Of a DNA stretch of 64,000 bases, positions 1 to 8,009 are shown in pieces. Position 1 is the first letter of the stretch. Every line of letters starts with the position of its first letter. The stretch lies in assembly GCF_033546935.1 (NCBI RefSeq), contig NZ_CP137854.1:4340001-4404000 (forward strand), in the 5' to 3' direction. Under the pieces are notes generated by a model that was given only the letters and a program-made list of their open reading frames with translations, was not told where the DNA came from and ran no database searches. A program made the translations under genes and the position numbers. The DNA is from Xylophilus sp. GOD-11R. GTDB lineage: Bacteria; Pseudomonadota; Gammaproteobacteria; Burkholderiales; Burkholderiaceae_C.

Positions 1-1
1 C

Positions 2-85
2 GATCTCTACTTCGCCATGATCAACCACGGCATCACGCCCAGCACAGAGGTCGAAGCCACGATGCGACCTTACCTGCCTGCGTGA
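2..85 (+). CDS. 3' end of a PPR-like protein (partial)
   Basis: The open frame entering from the left edge ends with TGA at 83-85 and encodes about 27 residues. It ends FAMINHGITPSTEVEATM, then RPYLPA. This lines up with the C-terminal PPR-like stretch of the next gene (TSMWRHGVAPHVHLDAML): an xMxxHGxxP helix-turn followed by a short capping helix. I therefore read it as the end of a tandem paralogue of that gene. Everything upstream, including its promoter, is outside the window. The alignment is short, so the family call is an inference. Confidence 0.55.
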   Translation, partial: DLYFAMINHGITPSTEVEATMRPYLPA

Positions 86-116
86 CTGCCGCGCCTGCTG
101 TCGCGGCCAGGTGACC

Positions 117-141
117 TTCGCCGGGAGGCAGGCGGTTTCGC
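117..141 (+). promoter_or_regulatory. perfect PIP-box / hrpII-box
   Basis: TTCGC at 117-121 and TTCGC at 137-141 are separated by exactly 15 bases. This is the plant-inducible-promoter consensus (TTCGB-N15-TTCGB) bound by HrpX, and also satisfies the Ralstonia HrpB box (TTCG-N16-TTCG). Thirty bases downstream lies GACACT (172-177), an imperfect -10 hexamer at the spacing expected for PIP-box promoters. It lies 42 nt before the ATG of the PPR gene and points at it. Confidence 0.65.
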
Positions 142-183
142 GAACCGTCGGGTCCCATTTGGGGCGGACCGGACACTGGCCAC

Positions 184-1041
184 ATGTACACGCCGCAACC
201 CATCCACCAACCCTCTGGATTCGAATCGGTTCTGCGCACGCGGGCTGCGAATGAGCGACGTCCGCACCACGGCCCGATTCCCCTTCCGGAGCCGACGACA
301 GCCGCTGACCAGATCGGACTTCCGCCCCGTCCGCTGATGGCCAACCGGGTCGATTTCTGCGCCGTCCCGGTCGAGCCGGATGCGCAAGATATCGAAACCA
401 GAACTCCGCAGGAACGCCGGGAAAGATTGGACCAGGAGGTCTGCCGCTACAACCGCAACGGCGGCAGCGAACGGCCGCTGCTCATGCTGGCCACCGGGCT
501 GATCGCCAAGGCAAGGACGTGGGAAGAGGCCATCGAACGCCTTCGCCAGATCAGCGAGGCCATCCATCCGCTCACCGGCCACCGTGTGCGGCCCGACACC
601 ACGGCCTATAACGCGGCCATCGCGGTCTGCTGCAGACAAAAACAGGTCGCCAAAGGCGAAAAACTCTTCGACGAAATCGTGAAGGCCGACATGCAGCCCG
701 ATGCGGTGACGTATAGCCACATCATCCTGGGCTACGCCCGAACCAAGGGATTCCATTATTCGACGGCCATCTTCGAATACATGGTGCGTCACGCCGCCAC
801 GAGCGACATCAAGCCGGACTCGGTGATGTATCACATGATGATCAAGTCCTACCTGCTGCGCAAAGACCTCGGCAGCGCCCAGGCGGCGGTCACGTCCATG
901 TGGCGGCACGGTGTGGCGCCGCACGTGCATCTCGACGCGATGCTCCGCAGTCACGGCCTACGGCTCCGTGCGGATGACAACCAGGCACCGGAAATCGTTG
1001 ACATTGGTATGGGTGGGTCCCGTCACCAGCAAGTCGCCTAG
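184..1041 (+). CDS. pentatricopeptide-repeat (PPR) protein, candidate type III effector
   Basis: This 285-aa protein has three recognisable PPR units: residues 139-173 (TTAYN to QPD, exactly 35 aa), 174-212 (AVTYS to KPD, with a 4-residue insertion) and 213 to about 247 (SVMYH to VAP). A degenerate unit lies at about 98-138. PPR tracts bind single-stranded RNA and are common in plant organelles but rare in bacteria. The first 55 residues are Pro/Ser/Arg-rich and lack a Sec signal, as in type III secretion substrates, and a PIP-box lies just upstream. The start is uncertain: ATG 184 has no clear ribosome site, and ATG 337 is an in-frame alternative that would remove the putative secretion signal. 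The last 27 codons overlap the convergent glycerate kinase gene. Confidence 0.75.
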   Translation: MYTPQPIHQPSGFESVLRTRAANERRPHHGPIPLPEPTTAADQIGLPPRPLMANRVDFCAVPVEPDAQDIETRTPQERRERLDQEVCRYNRNGGSERPLLMLATGLIAKARTWEEAIERLRQISEAIHPLTGHRVRPDTTAYNAAIAVCCRQKQVAKGEKLFDEIVKADMQPDAVTYSHIILGYARTKGFHYSTAIFEYMVRHAATSDIKPDSVMYHMMIKSYLLRKDLGSAQAAVTSMWRHGVAPHVHLDAMLRSHGLRLRADDNQAPEIVDIGMGGSRHQQVA

Positions 1042-2283
1042 CCCTTTGAAAAAGGCGTAGGCATCGTTCCGATCGAGATGGTCGGTAACCGACAGGCCGG
1101 CTGCACCAGCGCGCGCCAGTGAATCGGGCGTGACGAAGGCACCGGCGTTGTCTTCCACGCCGTCGATGCCGTCGGTGTCGGCCGCCAGCGCCCAGACGCC
1201 GGCCTCGCCTTGCAGCGCCTGCGCCAGGCCCAGGCAGAACTCGCCGGCACGCCCGCCGCGCCCCTTGGCAACGCCGTCGGCCCGGGGACGCACCGTCACC
1301 GTAGTCTCGCCGCCGGACAGGATCACGCAGGGTGCGCGAAACGGCTGGCCGCGCCGCGCCACCGACCGCGCCAGTGCCGCATGCACCTTGCCGACCTCGC
1401 GCGACTCGCCTTCGATCTCGTCGCTGAGGATGTGCGCCTCCAGGCCCGCCGCCCGCGCCGCTTCGGCCGCGGCTTCCAGCGACTGCTGCGGCGTGGCGAT
1501 CAGCTGCATCCGCTGCCGCGCGAAGACGGCGTCGCCCGGCTTGGGTGTTTCGAGCGCGCCGGATTCCAATGCAGCCTGCACTGCCGCAGGCAGGGCGATG
1601 CCATAACGGCGCAGGATCGCCAGCGCGTCTGCGCAGGTCGTCGGATCCGGCACGGTGGGGCCGCTGGCGATCACTGCCGGATCGTCGCCCGGCACGTCGC
1701 TGATCGCCAGGGTCAGCAGCGGCGCCGCACCACAGGCGGCGGCGAGCCGCCCGCCCTTGATGCGCGAGAGATGCTTGCGCACGCAGTTCATCTCGCCGAT
1801 GTGGGCGCCCGAGAGCAGGAGTTCGCGGTTGATGCGCTGCTTGTCGGCCAGGCTCAGGCCTTCGCAGGGGAGGGTCAGCAGGGCCGAGCCGCCGCCGGAG
1901 ATGAGGCACAGCACCAGATCGTCCGGCCCCAGCCCCTGGACCATGGCCAGCATGCGTTCGGCCGCTGCCTGGCCCGCCGCGTCCGGCACCGGGTGCGCGG
2001 CCTCGACGACTTCGACGCGCGCCGACAGGCCCTCGGGCCGTTGCGGCACATGGTGGTAGCGGGTGACGACCAGCCCCTGCAGCGGCGCGTCGGCCGGCCA
2101 CAGGGCCTCGACCGCCTGGGCCATGGCGCCGCCCGCCTTGCCCGCGCCGATGACCACGGTGCGGCCGCGTGGCGGCGGCGGCAGGTGCTCGGCCAGGCTG
2201 TGCAGCGGCTGGGCGCGGCGCACGGCCACGTCGTAGAGGTGGCGCAGCAGCGCGCGCGGATCGGAGATGGCGTTCAAGGTCAT
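958..2283 (-). CDS. ttuD: glycerate 2-kinase (TtuD/GckA, MOFRL family)
   Basis: 441 aa, the usual length for the DUF4147-MOFRL glycerate kinases that phosphorylate D-glycerate to 2-phosphoglycerate in tartrate, glyoxylate and hydroxypyruvate catabolism. Visible landmarks are the N-terminal GAGKAGGAMA loop, LCLISGGGSALL, SDVPGDDPAVIASGPT, LSGGETTVTV and the C-terminal THTNVNDFR typical of the MOFRL domain. The start ATG overlaps the stop of the upstream hydroxyacid dehydrogenase by 4 nt, so the two are probably translationally coupled. The family is often annotated 'hydroxypyruvate reductase', but the fold is a kinase. Its 3' end overlaps the PPR gene on the opposite strand by 84 nt. Confidence 0.9.
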   Translation of the reverse strand: MTLNAISDPRALLRHLYDVAVRRAQPLHSLAEHLPPPPRGRTVVIGAGKAGGAMAQAVEALWPADAPLQGLVVTRYHHVPQRPEGLSARVEVVEAAHPVPDAAGQAAAERMLAMVQGLGPDDLVLCLISGGGSALLTLPCEGLSLADKQRINRELLLSGAHIGEMNCVRKHLSRIKGGRLAAACGAAPLLTLAISDVPGDDPAVIASGPTVPDPTTCADALAILRRYGIALPAAVQAALESGALETPKPGDAVFARQRMQLIATPQQSLEAAAEAARAAGLEAHILSDEIEGESREVGKVHAALARSVARRGQPFRAPCVILSGGETTVTVRPRADGVAKGRGGRAGEFCLGLAQALQGEAGVWALAADTDGIDGVEDNAGAFVTPDSLARAGAAGLSVTDHLDRNDAYAFFKGLGDLLVTGPTHTNVNDFRCLVVIRTEP

Positions 2284-3242
2284 GCGGCCGGCCGCACCTG
2301 GTTGGCAGGCTCGCCGCGCTCGAAGGCTTCGATGTTGTCGACGAGCTGGTCGGCCAGGGCCTGCACCGCTTCGTCGGCGGCCCAGGCGACGTGCGGCGTC
2401 AGGATGAAATCCGGTCGGTCGAGCAGCGCCATGAAGGGATGGTCGGCCGGTGGCGGCTCGGTGCTGGTGACGTCGAAACCGGCCCCCGCGATCTGCCCGG
2501 CCTCGAGCGCCGGACCCACCGCCGATTCATCCACCAGCCCGCCGCGCGCGGTGTTGATCAGCAGCGGCTTGCGCCGCATCGCCGCGAACTCCGGCGCGCC
2601 GATCATGTTGCGCGTGGCCGGACGCAGCGGGCAGTGCAGTGTGAGCACGTCGGCGCGCGCCAGCACCTCGTCGAACGGGGTGTAGAGCGATCCCTGGCCG
2701 GTGCGTCCCTTGTGCGCGGAGAACAGCACCTTCATGCCCAGCGCCCGGCCCATCGCCGCTACCGCCTGGCCGAGCGCACCGTCGCCGACGATGCCCAGCG
2801 TGGAGCCGGCGAGGTCGCGGATCGGGTGGTCGAAGAAGCAGAACTGCCGCGCTTGCTGCCAGCGCCCGGCGCGCACCGAGGCGTGGTAGGCCAGGAGGCT
2901 GCGGCGCAGGGCGAAGATCAGCGCGAAGGTGTGCTCGGGCACCGAATGCTTCGCGTAGTTGCGGATGTTGCTCACCACGATGCCGCGCGCCGCGCAGGCC
3001 GCGAGATCGACGTTGTCGGTGCCGGTGGCGGCCACGGCCACGAACTTCAGGCTTGGTGCTCCGGCCAGCAGATCGGCAGTCAACTTGACCTTGTTCACGA
3101 TGAGGATGTCGGCCCGCGCGATGCGGACTGCCACCTCGTCGGGCGCGGTGCGGTCGAACACCTCCAGGGTGTGCGGAAAGCCCACGGTGCGCAGCGTGGT
3201 CTGGGGCGAAAGCGTGGCGCGGTCGAGAAAGACGATGTTCAT
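2280..3242 (-). CDS. D-2-hydroxyacid dehydrogenase (glycerate/hydroxypyruvate type)
   Basis: 320 aa. NAD(P)-dependent enzyme interconverting a 2-oxoacid and a D-2-hydroxyacid. The nucleotide-binding core shows LGIVGDGALGQAVA. The catalytic region has LINTARGGLVDE (Arg), the DVTSTEPPPADHP segment with the conserved Glu, and LTPHVAWA carrying the catalytic His. Placed directly before glycerate kinase (4-nt overlap), it most likely reduces hydroxypyruvate or glyoxylate, or makes glycerate for TtuD. The Bug binding protein lies 27 nt upstream, suggesting that an imported organic acid feeds the pathway. The exact substrate is not deducible. Confidence 0.88.
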   Translation of the reverse strand: MNIVFLDRATLSPQTTLRTVGFPHTLEVFDRTAPDEVAVRIARADILIVNKVKLTADLLAGAPSLKFVAVAATGTDNVDLAACAARGIVVSNIRNYAKHSVPEHTFALIFALRRSLLAYHASVRAGRWQQARQFCFFDHPIRDLAGSTLGIVGDGALGQAVAAMGRALGMKVLFSAHKGRTGQGSLYTPFDEVLARADVLTLHCPLRPATRNMIGAPEFAAMRRKPLLINTARGGLVDESAVGPALEAGQIAGAGFDVTSTEPPPADHPFMALLDRPDFILTPHVAWAADEAVQALADQLVDNIEAFERGEPANQVRPAA

Positions 3243-3269
3243 GGCTGGCGAAGATGAATGTCCGAAAGC

Positions 3270-4250
3270 CTATTCAAGTTTGATGCCGGCCTTGGCGATG
3301 ATGGCCTGCGAGGTCTGGTTGTCGGACTTCACCATGGCGGCGAAGGCGGCGCGGCTCTCGGGGCGCGGCTCCTGGCCCTGGCCAAGGATCACGGTGCGCA
3401 CCTCCGGCCGCTGCAGCACCTTGTTGACCTCGGCATTGAGCCGGTCGGCGATGGCCGGCGGCAGGTTGGCCGGACCGAACACGCCATACCACTCGACCAT
3501 GTTGAAGCCGGGGTAACCCAGCTCCGACAGCGCCGGTGCATTGGGCAGCGCCGTCGCCCGCTTGGCCGAGGTCACCGCCAGCGCGCGGATCTTGCCGCTC
3601 TGCAGCAGCGGCAGGGCCGAGGCCAGCGAGGTGCCGGCGAGGTCGAGGTGGCCGCCCATCAGGTCGGCCAACGCCGGTGCGGAACCCTTGTAGGGCACGT
3701 GCTGGAGCTTGAAGCCGCTCTTGTCCTGGATCTGTTCGGCGGCCACCTGCGCGACGCTGCCGGTACCTGAAGTGCCGAAGTTCAGCGGCTTGGACGGATT
3801 GGCCTTGGCGAAGGCGAGCAGGTCGGCCCAGGTCTTGTAGGGCGAGTTCTCGGCCACGGCCAGCACCATCGGCGCCTCGACCGCGAGCGCCACCGGGGTA
3901 AGGTCCTTGGCAGGGTCGAAGCTCAGCTTCATCAGCCAGGGCGCGAGCGAGACGTTGGCGGTCTGGCCGATGACCAGGTCGTAGCCGTCGGGCTTGGCGC
4001 GCGCGGTCTCGGCAAGGCCCAGCGTGCCCGCCGCGCCGGGGCGGTTCTCGGGCACCAGCGTCCAGCCGGCTCCGGCGGACTCCGCAAGCTTCACGCTCAG
4101 CGTGCGGGCGATGAAATCGGTGCCACCGCCGGGCGTCGACGGGATGATCAGGCGGATCGTCTTGGTCGGGTACTGCGGATCCTGCGCGACGGCGGTGCAG
4201 GCGATGGCCGCCACCGTGGCGGCGCAGGCGATTCGGCGGATGAGGTTCAT
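3270..4250 (-). CDS. Bug-family (TTT) periplasmic substrate-binding protein
   Basis: 326 aa with a Sec signal peptide (MNLIRRIACAATVAAIACTAVAQ) and the Bug/TctC signature just after it (YPTKTIRLIIPSTPGGGTDFIAR), followed by AGAAGTLG and KPDGYDLVIG. Such proteins bind carboxylates in the periplasm, usually for a tripartite tricarboxylate transporter, but Burkholderiales encode dozens of orphan copies. No TctA/TctB genes are in this window. ATG 4250 is chosen because AGAAGGAA sits at the correct spacing and the signal peptide begins there; a longer in-frame start would bury it. It belongs to the 7-kb catabolic operon. Confidence 0.92.
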   Translation of the reverse strand: MNLIRRIACAATVAAIACTAVAQDPQYPTKTIRLIIPSTPGGGTDFIARTLSVKLAESAGAGWTLVPENRPGAAGTLGLAETARAKPDGYDLVIGQTANVSLAPWLMKLSFDPAKDLTPVALAVEAPMVLAVAENSPYKTWADLLAFAKANPSKPLNFGTSGTGSVAQVAAEQIQDKSGFKLQHVPYKGSAPALADLMGGHLDLAGTSLASALPLLQSGKIRALAVTSAKRATALPNAPALSELGYPGFNMVEWYGVFGPANLPPAIADRLNAEVNKVLQRPEVRTVILGQGQEPRPESRAAFAAMVKSDNQTSQAIIAKAGIKLE

Positions 4251-4310
4251 GGCTTTCGTTCCTTCTGTCTTGTCTCTGTCTTGTGATGAACGCTTCGGGC
4301 GGCGCAAGCC

Positions 4311-5204
4311 TCAGGCGGCCGTGTACTTCTGCTCCTGCGCCACCGCTTCCGGCAAGCCGACGAAGGCGTTGTATTCCTCGAACGGCGTGAGCTGATCCTG
4401 CACCGCGCGGGTGTCGCAGCCCTGGCGCATGAAGGTTTCCATCATGGTCTTGACCGCCTTGTGCATGGCCAGCAGCGGCTCCACCGGGCAGAGCGCGAAG
4501 GAGAAGCCCAGGTCGCCGACTTCCTTCAGGCTGAGCGTCGGGCTCTTGCCCGAGGTGACCATGTTGAACAGCAGCGGCTTGCCCAGCGGCGCCAGGCGGC
4601 GCTGGAGTTCGCGCATCTGCTCCACGCTTTCCACCGCGTCGGCATAGAGGCCATCGGCACCCGCGCCGGCGTAGGCGGTGAGGCGGTCGATCGCGTCCTC
4701 GATGCCGTTGACCGCGATCGAGTCGGTGCGGGCGACGATGAAGAAGTCCGGGTCCTGCCGGGCCTCGACCATGGCGCGCACCTTCTGCACCATCTCATGC
4801 TTGCTCACCAGCTGCTTGCCGGCGAAGTGGCCGCATTTCTTGGGCAGGGCCTGGTCTTCCAGGTGCAGACAGGAGGCGCCGGCCTCTTCCCACAGGCGGA
4901 TGGTGCGCTGCACGTCGAGCATGCCGCCGTAGCCGGTGTCGGCATCGGCGAATACCGGCAGGTTGGTGGCGCGGCAGACGCGGCGGATGTGCTCGAACAT
5001 GTCGCGCTGCGACAGTGCGCCCATGTCCGGCTCGCCCGCCTCGATGCCGCAGGCGACGAAGCCGCTGACGAAGATCGCCGGCGCGCCGGCCGCCTCGGCG
5101 AGCTTGGCGCTGATGGCGTCGAAGGCGCCCATGCAGACGAAGGCTTCGCCCTCCTTGAACAGGGCGCGGAAACGTTGGTTGCGGCTGAGGGTCGGGGTGG
5201 TCAT
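4311..5204 (-). CDS. isocitrate lyase/PEP mutase family lyase
   Basis: 297 aa. A single-domain TIM barrel of the ICL/PEPM superfamily that cleaves or forms C-C bonds next to a carboxylate (2-methylisocitrate lyase, oxaloacetate decarboxylase and dimethylmalate lyase are relatives). It shows the Mg-binding FADADTGYGG, the LHLEDQALPKKCGHF active-site loop with the lyase Cys (KKCGH), and IVARTDSI. The KKCGH motif favours a true lyase over phosphonate enzymes. Its ATG overlaps the stop of the GMC oxidoreductase by 4 nt (5201-5204), so the two are co-translated. The substrate is probably a C4-C7 dicarboxylate produced upstream in the pathway. Confidence 0.88.
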   Translation of the reverse strand: MTTPTLSRNQRFRALFKEGEAFVCMGAFDAISAKLAEAAGAPAIFVSGFVACGIEAGEPDMGALSQRDMFEHIRRVCRATNLPVFADADTGYGGMLDVQRTIRLWEEAGASCLHLEDQALPKKCGHFAGKQLVSKHEMVQKVRAMVEARQDPDFFIVARTDSIAVNGIEDAIDRLTAYAGAGADGLYADAVESVEQMRELQRRLAPLGKPLLFNMVTSGKSPTLSLKEVGDLGFSFALCPVEPLLAMHKAVKTMMETFMRQGCDTRAVQDQLTPFEEYNAFVGLPEAVAQEQKYTAA

Positions 5205-6889
5205 GCGATGGTCTCCGGGATGGTGGTTGTCGGTTTTGCCGCGCGGGGCCGCGCTTCGGCGATCACCCATGCGGCGGCCTTTTCGGCGAGCATGAGCGTG
5301 GGGCTGTTGGTGTTGCCGCTGGTGATGGTGGGCATGGCGCTGGCGTCCACCACCCGCAGGCCGGCGATGCGCCCGCCCCGGCCGTCGCGCAGGCGCAGGC
5401 GGGAGTCGAGCACCGCCATCGGATCGCCGTCGGCGCCCATGGCCGCCGTGCCGACGGGATGGAAGATGGTGGTGGCGATGTCGCCCGCCAGGCGCGCCAG
5501 TTCCTCGTCGCTCTGGTACTGCACGCCGGGCTTGTATTCCTGCGGCTTGAAACGCGCCAGCGCCGGCTGGGCGGCGATGCGGCGGGTCAGGCGCAGCGAG
5601 TCGGCGGCCACCTGGCGGTCTTCGGCGGTGGACAGATAGCAGGGCGCGATGGCCGGCGCATCGGCGAAGCGCGGGCTGCGCAGGCGCACCGTGCCGCGGC
5701 TGGTCGGGTTGAGGTTGCAGACGCTGGCGGTGAAGGCCGGGAACGCGTGCAGCGGATCGCCGAAGGCTTCGAGCGACAGCGGCTGCACGTGGTATTGCAG
5801 GTTGGCGAAAGGCTGCTCCGGCGAGCTGCGGGTGAAGGCGCCGAGCTGCGAGGGCGCCATGCTCATCGGGCCGCTGCGCGAGGCGAGGTACTGCAGTCCG
5901 ATGCGGGCCTTGCCCAGCCACGACGAGGCCAGCACGTTGAGCGTGGGCGCGCCTTCGATCTTGAAGACGGCGCGGATCTGCAGATGGTCCTGCAGGTTGG
6001 CGCCGACGCCCGGCAGGTCGGCGACCACGTCTATGCCCTGCGCGCGCAGCACCTCGCCCGGGCCGACGCCCGACAGCTGCAGGATCTGCGGCGAGCCGAC
6101 CGCGCCGGCGCAGAGCAGCACTTCGGCGGCGGCGTGCACCGTCACCTGTTCGCTGCCGTTCCACACGTCCGCGCCGGTGCAGCGCCGGCTTCCATCGGGC
6201 CGGGTCTCGAACAGCAGGCGCATCACCTGCGCGCCGGTCCACAGTTCGAAGTTGGGCCGGCCATAGCAGGTGGGACGCAGGAAGGCCTTGGCGCTGTTCC
6301 AGCGCAGGCCGTTCTTCTGGTTGACCTGAAAGTAGCCGACGCCTTCGTTGTCGCCGGTGTTGAAGTCGGTGCTGTGCGGAATGCCGGCTTGCTGCGCGGC
6401 CTGGGCGAAGGCGTCGAGGATGTCCCAGCGCAGCCGCTGCTTCTCCACCCGCCATTCGCCGCCGGCACCGTGCATTTCGTTAGCGCCGAGGTAGTGGTCC
6501 TCGTGGCGCTTGAAGGCCGGCAGCACTTCGCTCCAGCGCCAGGTGTCGTCGCCGGTGATGCGCGCCCAGCCGTCGTAGTCGCGCGCCTGGCCCCGCATGT
6601 AGATCATGCCGTTGATGCTGGAGCTGCCGCCCAGCGTCTTGCCCCGCGGGTAGCGCAGGCTGCGGCCGTTGAGGCCGGGTTCGGATTCGGTGCTGTAGAG
6701 CCAGTCGGTGCGCGGATTGCCGATGCAGTAGAGATAACCGACCGGGATGTGGATCCAGTGGTAGTCGTCCTTGCGGCCGGCCTCGATCAGCAGCACCCGC
6801 TTGGCCGGATCGGCCGACAACCGGTTGGCCATGAGGGCACCGGCCGTGCCGGCGCCGATGACGATGTAGTCGAAGCTGGGGTCGCTCAC
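5201..6889 (-). CDS. GMC-family FAD-dependent alcohol/choline-type oxidoreductase
   Basis: 562 aa starting at GTG 6889, preceded by a CGGAGAC ribosome site. The N-terminal FAD-binding loop YIVIGAGTAGALMANRL begins at about residue 8, followed by GGSSSINGMIYMRG (GMC signature 1), AGAVGSPQILQLSGVG (signature 2), and the C-terminal FHPVGTAAMG with the catalytic His and MPTITSGNTNSPTLML. Members oxidise choline, alcohols or PEG-like alcohols to aldehydes. The 4-nt overlap with the downstream lyase and the divergent LysR gene indicate an inducible operon. The substrate cannot be told from sequence. Confidence 0.92.
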   Translation of the reverse strand: MSDPSFDYIVIGAGTAGALMANRLSADPAKRVLLIEAGRKDDYHWIHIPVGYLYCIGNPRTDWLYSTESEPGLNGRSLRYPRGKTLGGSSSINGMIYMRGQARDYDGWARITGDDTWRWSEVLPAFKRHEDHYLGANEMHGAGGEWRVEKQRLRWDILDAFAQAAQQAGIPHSTDFNTGDNEGVGYFQVNQKNGLRWNSAKAFLRPTCYGRPNFELWTGAQVMRLLFETRPDGSRRCTGADVWNGSEQVTVHAAAEVLLCAGAVGSPQILQLSGVGPGEVLRAQGIDVVADLPGVGANLQDHLQIRAVFKIEGAPTLNVLASSWLGKARIGLQYLASRSGPMSMAPSQLGAFTRSSPEQPFANLQYHVQPLSLEAFGDPLHAFPAFTASVCNLNPTSRGTVRLRSPRFADAPAIAPCYLSTAEDRQVAADSLRLTRRIAAQPALARFKPQEYKPGVQYQSDEELARLAGDIATTIFHPVGTAAMGADGDPMAVLDSRLRLRDGRGGRIAGLRVVDASAMPTITSGNTNSPTLMLAEKAAAWVIAEARPRAAKPTTTIPETIA

Positions 6890-7031
6890 GGGCTTGTCTC
6901 CGTCGGTGTACTTGCACCGCGTGTTATTTGCCGCAACGCCTGGCGAGGCAGCGGCTTGAGGCCAAGTTTGCAACGTGCGACGGGACGTGCGCCAATGATT
7001 TCGGCAAAACAGCGATATAAATGCCGCAAAT

Positions 7032-7943
7032 ATGATCCTTGCCGCCATCGACCTCCAGACCCTGCGTACCTTCGTGGCCGTAGCCCAGGAAGGCAGCGTT
7101 TCGCGCGCCGCCGTGCGGCTGCATCGCTCGCAGCCCGCGGTCAGCCTGCAGCTCAAGCGGCTGGCCGACATGACCGGCCTGGTGCTGTTCCAACGCACCG
7201 CCCACGGTCTGGTGTTGAGCGCCGACGGCGCCGCCTTGCTGCCACAGGCCGAAAGGGTGATGGCCGCCACCGACGATTTCGCGCAGGCCGCCGGCCGGCT
7301 GCACGGCACGGTGCGCGGCCAGTTGCGCATCGGCACCATCCTCGAGCCGCCGTTCATCCGGCTCGGCGACTTCCTGGGCGAGCTGGTCGATGCCGCGCCG
7401 CAGGTGGCCACCGAACTGCGCCACGGCATGAGCGGCGATGTGCTGGCCCAGGTGCAGCACGGCGACCTGGACGTGGGCTTCTATCTGGCGCCGAGCCTGG
7501 AAACCACCCGCGCGCTGCAACCCGAGCTCGCGGTGCGCACCCTCAACCGCTTCACTTACCGGGTCGTCGGCCCCGCCGGCTGGGGGCCCCAGCTGCAGGG
7601 CCGCGACTGGGAGGGCCTGGCCGCCCTGCCCTGGCTGGGCACGCCGCCCGAGTCGGTGCACCACCGGCTGCTGGGCGATGTCTTCGGCCCGCGCGGGTTG
7701 TCGCCCCGGTTGGCCGCACTGGTGGACCAGGAGTCGTCGATGCTGGATCTGATCAAGTCCGGCGTCGGCCTGAGCCTGGTGCGCGACGCCATCGCCATGC
7801 GCGAGAGCCAGACCCACGGCCTGGCGGTGGCCGACCGGGTGATGCTGCCCTGCGAGCTGCAGTTCGTGTCGCTGGCCTCACGCGTGCAGGAGCCCGCCTT
7901 GGCGGCCGCGTGGGAGGCGCTGGAGCGGGTGTGGCGGCGGTGA
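7032..7943 (+). CDS. LysR-family transcriptional regulator
   Basis: 303 aa. An N-terminal winged HTH (LQTLRTFVAVAQEGSVSRAA, then RSQPAVSLQLKRL) is followed by a periplasmic-binding-like effector domain beginning RGQLRIGTI. It is divergent from the GMC-to-ttuD operon, with a 142-bp shared control region, the usual arrangement for a LysR activator of its neighbour. ATG 7032 is preceded by an AT-rich stretch but only a weak ribosome site. A strong hairpin terminator follows the stop codon. Confidence 0.93.
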   Translation: MILAAIDLQTLRTFVAVAQEGSVSRAAVRLHRSQPAVSLQLKRLADMTGLVLFQRTAHGLVLSADGAALLPQAERVMAATDDFAQAAGRLHGTVRGQLRIGTILEPPFIRLGDFLGELVDAAPQVATELRHGMSGDVLAQVQHGDLDVGFYLAPSLETTRALQPELAVRTLNRFTYRVVGPAGWGPQLQGRDWEGLAALPWLGTPPESVHHRLLGDVFGPRGLSPRLAALVDQESSMLDLIKSGVGLSLVRDAIAMRESQTHGLAVADRVMLPCELQFVSLASRVQEPALAAAWEALERVWRR

Positions 7944-7961
7944 CCGGGCGGCCGCAAAACT

Positions 7962-7992
7962 AAAAAAGGCCGGCGAAACCGCCGGCCTTTTT
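7962..7992. terminator. bidirectional rho-independent terminator
   Basis: Eight-bp perfect stem GGCCGGCG (7968-7975) / CGCCGGCC (7980-7987) with an AAAC loop, preceded by six A and followed by five T. It can therefore terminate both the LysR gene on plus and the convergent DUF1840 gene on minus. Confidence 0.9.
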
Positions 7993-8009
7993 GTTTCAGG
8001 GCAGCGTCC

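Noticed and set aside
70..954. Long minus-strand open frame opposite the PPR gene
   Set aside because: Arg/His/Gly-biased shadow typical of GC-rich antisense frames; the plus-strand frame has clear PPR repeats and a promoter box.
1210..3257. Long plus-strand frames opposite glycerate kinase and hydroxyacid dehydrogenase
   Set aside because: No family pattern; the minus-strand proteins have full motifs and normal codon use.
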